A stretch of 64,000 nt of DNA. Source: Neobacillus nitrireducens. Its GTDB lineage: Bacteria > Bacillota > Bacilli > Bacillales > Cytobacillaceae. Under the pieces are notes generated by a model. It was given only the letters and a program-made list of their open reading frames with translations, was not told where the DNA came from and did no database searches. The DNA lies in assembly GCF_030915405.1 (NCBI RefSeq), contig NZ_CP133262.1, positions 62,001-126,000 on the forward strand, read 5' to 3'. Below are positions 62,270-64,000 of this stretch, piece by piece. Each line of letters opens with the position of its first letter. The stretch's first letter is position 1. A program made the translations under genes and the position numbers.

Positions 62270-64000
62270 ATGAGCCCGAAAAAACAAAAATCAATTCGTG
62301 ACCATAAAGATTATCAATCAGAAGTGGAGCGCCTGGAGTTTACTAAGGAATATATTAAAAGTGTTTTGGAAATGTCGAAGGGAAATAAGGAACAGTTCGT
62401 TGAGAACTTAAAAGAGGCCTTTGCAGATCTGGACACATCAGACAGTAGTTTAAGTTACATGAACTTACTGACGAATGCGCAGTATTTAGAATTGGCCGAG
62501 AGTGAATTGGAACGGCTATCAAGCGTTATCGGCAAACCTTACTTTTCTAGAATCAATTTTACAAGCAGTGGTGACACCAACGAAGAGATTTTATATATTG
62601 GCAAAGCCTCACTGTTTGACCGTGTCAATCAGATTCCGATTATCGTTGATTGGCGGTCTCCAATTGCCAATGTTTACTATGATGGACGGCTTGGGGATGT
62701 GACCTATGACGCTTACGGGGAAACGCAAAGTGGTTATTTATCGTTAAAGCGACAGTATGAGATCGAGAATGGATTTTTAAAAGATATTAGAGATATCGAC
62801 TTAACCACACATGATGAGTTATTACAGAAATCCTTAGCAGGAAAAGCAGATAATCGCTTAACAGAAATTGTCGCAACCATCCAAAATGAGCAAAATGAAG
62901 TCATTCGAGCTTCACTGAAACACCCCATTATCGTCCAAGGAGCGGCTGGAAGTGGAAAAACGACCATTGCGCTCCATCGAATTTCCTACTTTCTCTACTC
63001 TTCTGGATATCGATTTCCTCCAGAAAAATTAATGATCCTAGCACCTAATAAATTATTTATCGATTATATTTCCGCCGTTCTGCCTGATTTAGGGGTTAAT
63101 AAGATAAAACAAACGACCTATATTGAATTTATGAGAAGTTGTTTAGGGAAGAAATTAACATTAATATCGCCGAATTCAAAATTAATGGCGCTTATTAACG
63201 GAAATGAAAAATCAAAAACAATCCAATGGGTTTCAAGTTTTAAAGGATCGCTGGACTTTAAAGAGTTAATCGACCACTATTTAAAAGAAATTGAGTATAA
63301 TTTGGCCCCTTCCGAGGATTTTATGATTGAAAAATCACGCCTGTTGAGAGGGGCGAAACTTAAAAAACTATTTATAAATGAATTTCAATACTTACCTATC
63401 TATAAAAGACTGGATAAAATTAAAAATTTATTAGCCAATGATTTAAGATTAAAAAAATCACTGATTCTTTCTAAACTTAATAGCAAATATGACGATGCGT
63501 TAGAAAAGCTCCTTTTTAGCAACAGGCCGGAGTCCGAAAAAAGAAAGGAAAAAGTAGTCAGCTTCATGGATTCGAAAGAAAAAAGAATCAGCTCGGTGGA
63601 GAAAGAGTCGAAAGTTGCAATAAAAAATTATATGGCTGCTTTTGTTAAAAAAGATATCTTTACGCTTTATAAGGAACTAATGACGTCCCCTGAGTTGTTA
63701 CAAAAATATTCTCGGACGCTTTCCGAGGCAGACTGCAAGAGGTTAAGTAACTATTGTCAAAGGATTTTTGCTAAAAAGGCGCTCGAGCTCGAGGATTTAG
63801 CACCGTTATTTTATATGAAGGCGAAGCTGGAAGGGATCGAAGAACCTTATAAAATGAAAAGTATTTTCATTGATGAGGCCCAGGACTATAGTTATTTCCA
63901 ATTTGCCGCACTGAAAGAAGGTTTTGAAACAGACTTGTTTACGATTGTTGGAGATCTAGCCCAAGGAATTCATTCTTATCGAGGGTTGAATAGTTGGGAA
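62270..64000 (+). CDS. helD: HelD-type RNA polymerase recycling helicase (3' partial)
   Basis: 577 codons are in the window and the frame is open to the end. The N-terminal coiled coil (EVERLEFTKEYIKSVLEMSK) is the HelD secondary-channel arm; then PIIVDWRSPIANVYYD, Walker A GAAGSGKTTIALHR (about 222-235), Walker B FIDEAQDYSYFQFAALKE and motif III VGDLAQGIHSYRGLNSW. HelD removes stalled RNA polymerase from DNA using ATP. ATG 62270 is behind GAGAGGTGA at somewhat long spacing. Confidence 0.9.
   Translation, partial: MSPKKQKSIRDHKDYQSEVERLEFTKEYIKSVLEMSKGNKEQFVENLKEAFADLDTSDSSLSYMNLLTNAQYLELAESELERLSSVIGKPYFSRINFTSSGDTNEEILYIGKASLFDRVNQIPIIVDWRSPIANVYYDGRLGDVTYDAYGETQSGYLSLKRQYEIENGFLKDIRDIDLTTHDELLQKSLAGKADNRLTEIVATIQNEQNEVIRASLKHPIIVQGAAGSGKTTIALHRISYFLYSSGYRFPPEKLMILAPNKLFIDYISAVLPDLGVNKIKQTTYIEFMRSCLGKKLTLISPNSKLMALINGNEKSKTIQWVSSFKGSLDFKELIDHYLKEIEYNLAPSEDFMIEKSRLLRGAKLKKLFINEFQYLPIYKRLDKIKNLLANDLRLKKSLILSKLNSKYDDALEKLLFSNRPESEKRKEKVVSFMDSKEKRISSVEKESKVAIKNYMAAFVKKDIFTLYKELMTSPELLQKYSRTLSEADCKRLSNYCQRIFAKKALELEDLAPLFYMKAKLEGIEEPYKMKSIFIDEAQDYSYFQFAALKEGFETDLFTIVGDLAQGIHSYRGLNSWE

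Overview
The window is low-GC chromosomal DNA from a member of the Bacillaceae (Bacillus sensu lato; a Neobacillus/Peribacillus/Cytobacillus-like soil bacillus is my guess). Reasons: strong AGGAGG-type ribosome sites, many TTG/GTG starts, U-tailed intrinsic terminators after most genes, and typical Bacillus families (MhqD, MhqR-type operators, glnQHMP order, YugP, Crh-like HPr paralogue, PdxR/MocR, HelD). No rRNA or tRNA genes were seen. Both window ends cut through genes: an Old Yellow Enzyme family oxidoreductase on the left and helD on the right.

Layout. 1-6.3 kb: oxidoreductases, a guanylate-kinase-like protein, a gamma-carbonic-anhydrase-like protein, a DUF3800 protein and a SnoaL-like protein. 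6.3-25 kb: an accessory region built from broken mobile DNA and toxin cassettes. It holds tyrosine- and serine-recombinase fragments, Tn3-type terminal-repeat relics, two decayed transposase genes (IS4-like and IS1182-like), a 1610-residue RHS/YD-repeat protein ending in a GIY-YIG-like nuclease tip with an Imm26-like immunity gene, a second truncated RHS tail ending in an EndoU-like tip with a small putative immunity gene, the end of an NRPS (A-PCP-TE), and a frameshifted Sfp-type phosphopantetheinyl transferase. 25-29 kb: a lone cytochrome c oxidase subunit IIa gene, a luciferase-like oxidoreductase and a tnpB-only IS200/IS605 element whose tnpB has one in-frame stop.

29-45 kb is mostly core: serC, an MBL hydrolase, a class I glutamine amidotransferase next to a cysteine desulfurase, a HAD phosphatase, YugP-like protease, a PdxR/MocR regulator and fructose-6-phosphate aldolase. 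At 39.4-42.5 kb lies a quinone/electrophile-resistance group (flavin reductase + mhqD, pirin, azoreductase); two promoter regions carry good matches to the B. subtilis MhqR operator.

45-64 kb: an HPr/Crh-like protein lacking the phosphorylatable His, a glnQHMP-type amino-acid ABC operon, a quinone reductase, an acetolactate-synthase-like TPP enzyme, and a seven-gene operon (RpiR regulator, M20 hydrolase, three-part amino-acid ABC transporter, GNAT acyltransferase, N-succinylamino-acid racemase). That operon has every step of the known D- to L-amino-acid conversion via N-succinyl intermediates. The right end has an Rrf2 regulator divergent from a QorB-like reductase with palindromic operators, a CuA-like cupredoxin lipoprotein and helD.

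Two intergenic arrays (45.3 and 60.9 kb) share the same strictly 21-nt-periodic unit in opposite orientations. These, with the RHS toxin cassettes and Tn3-type ends, are the most interesting structures here.
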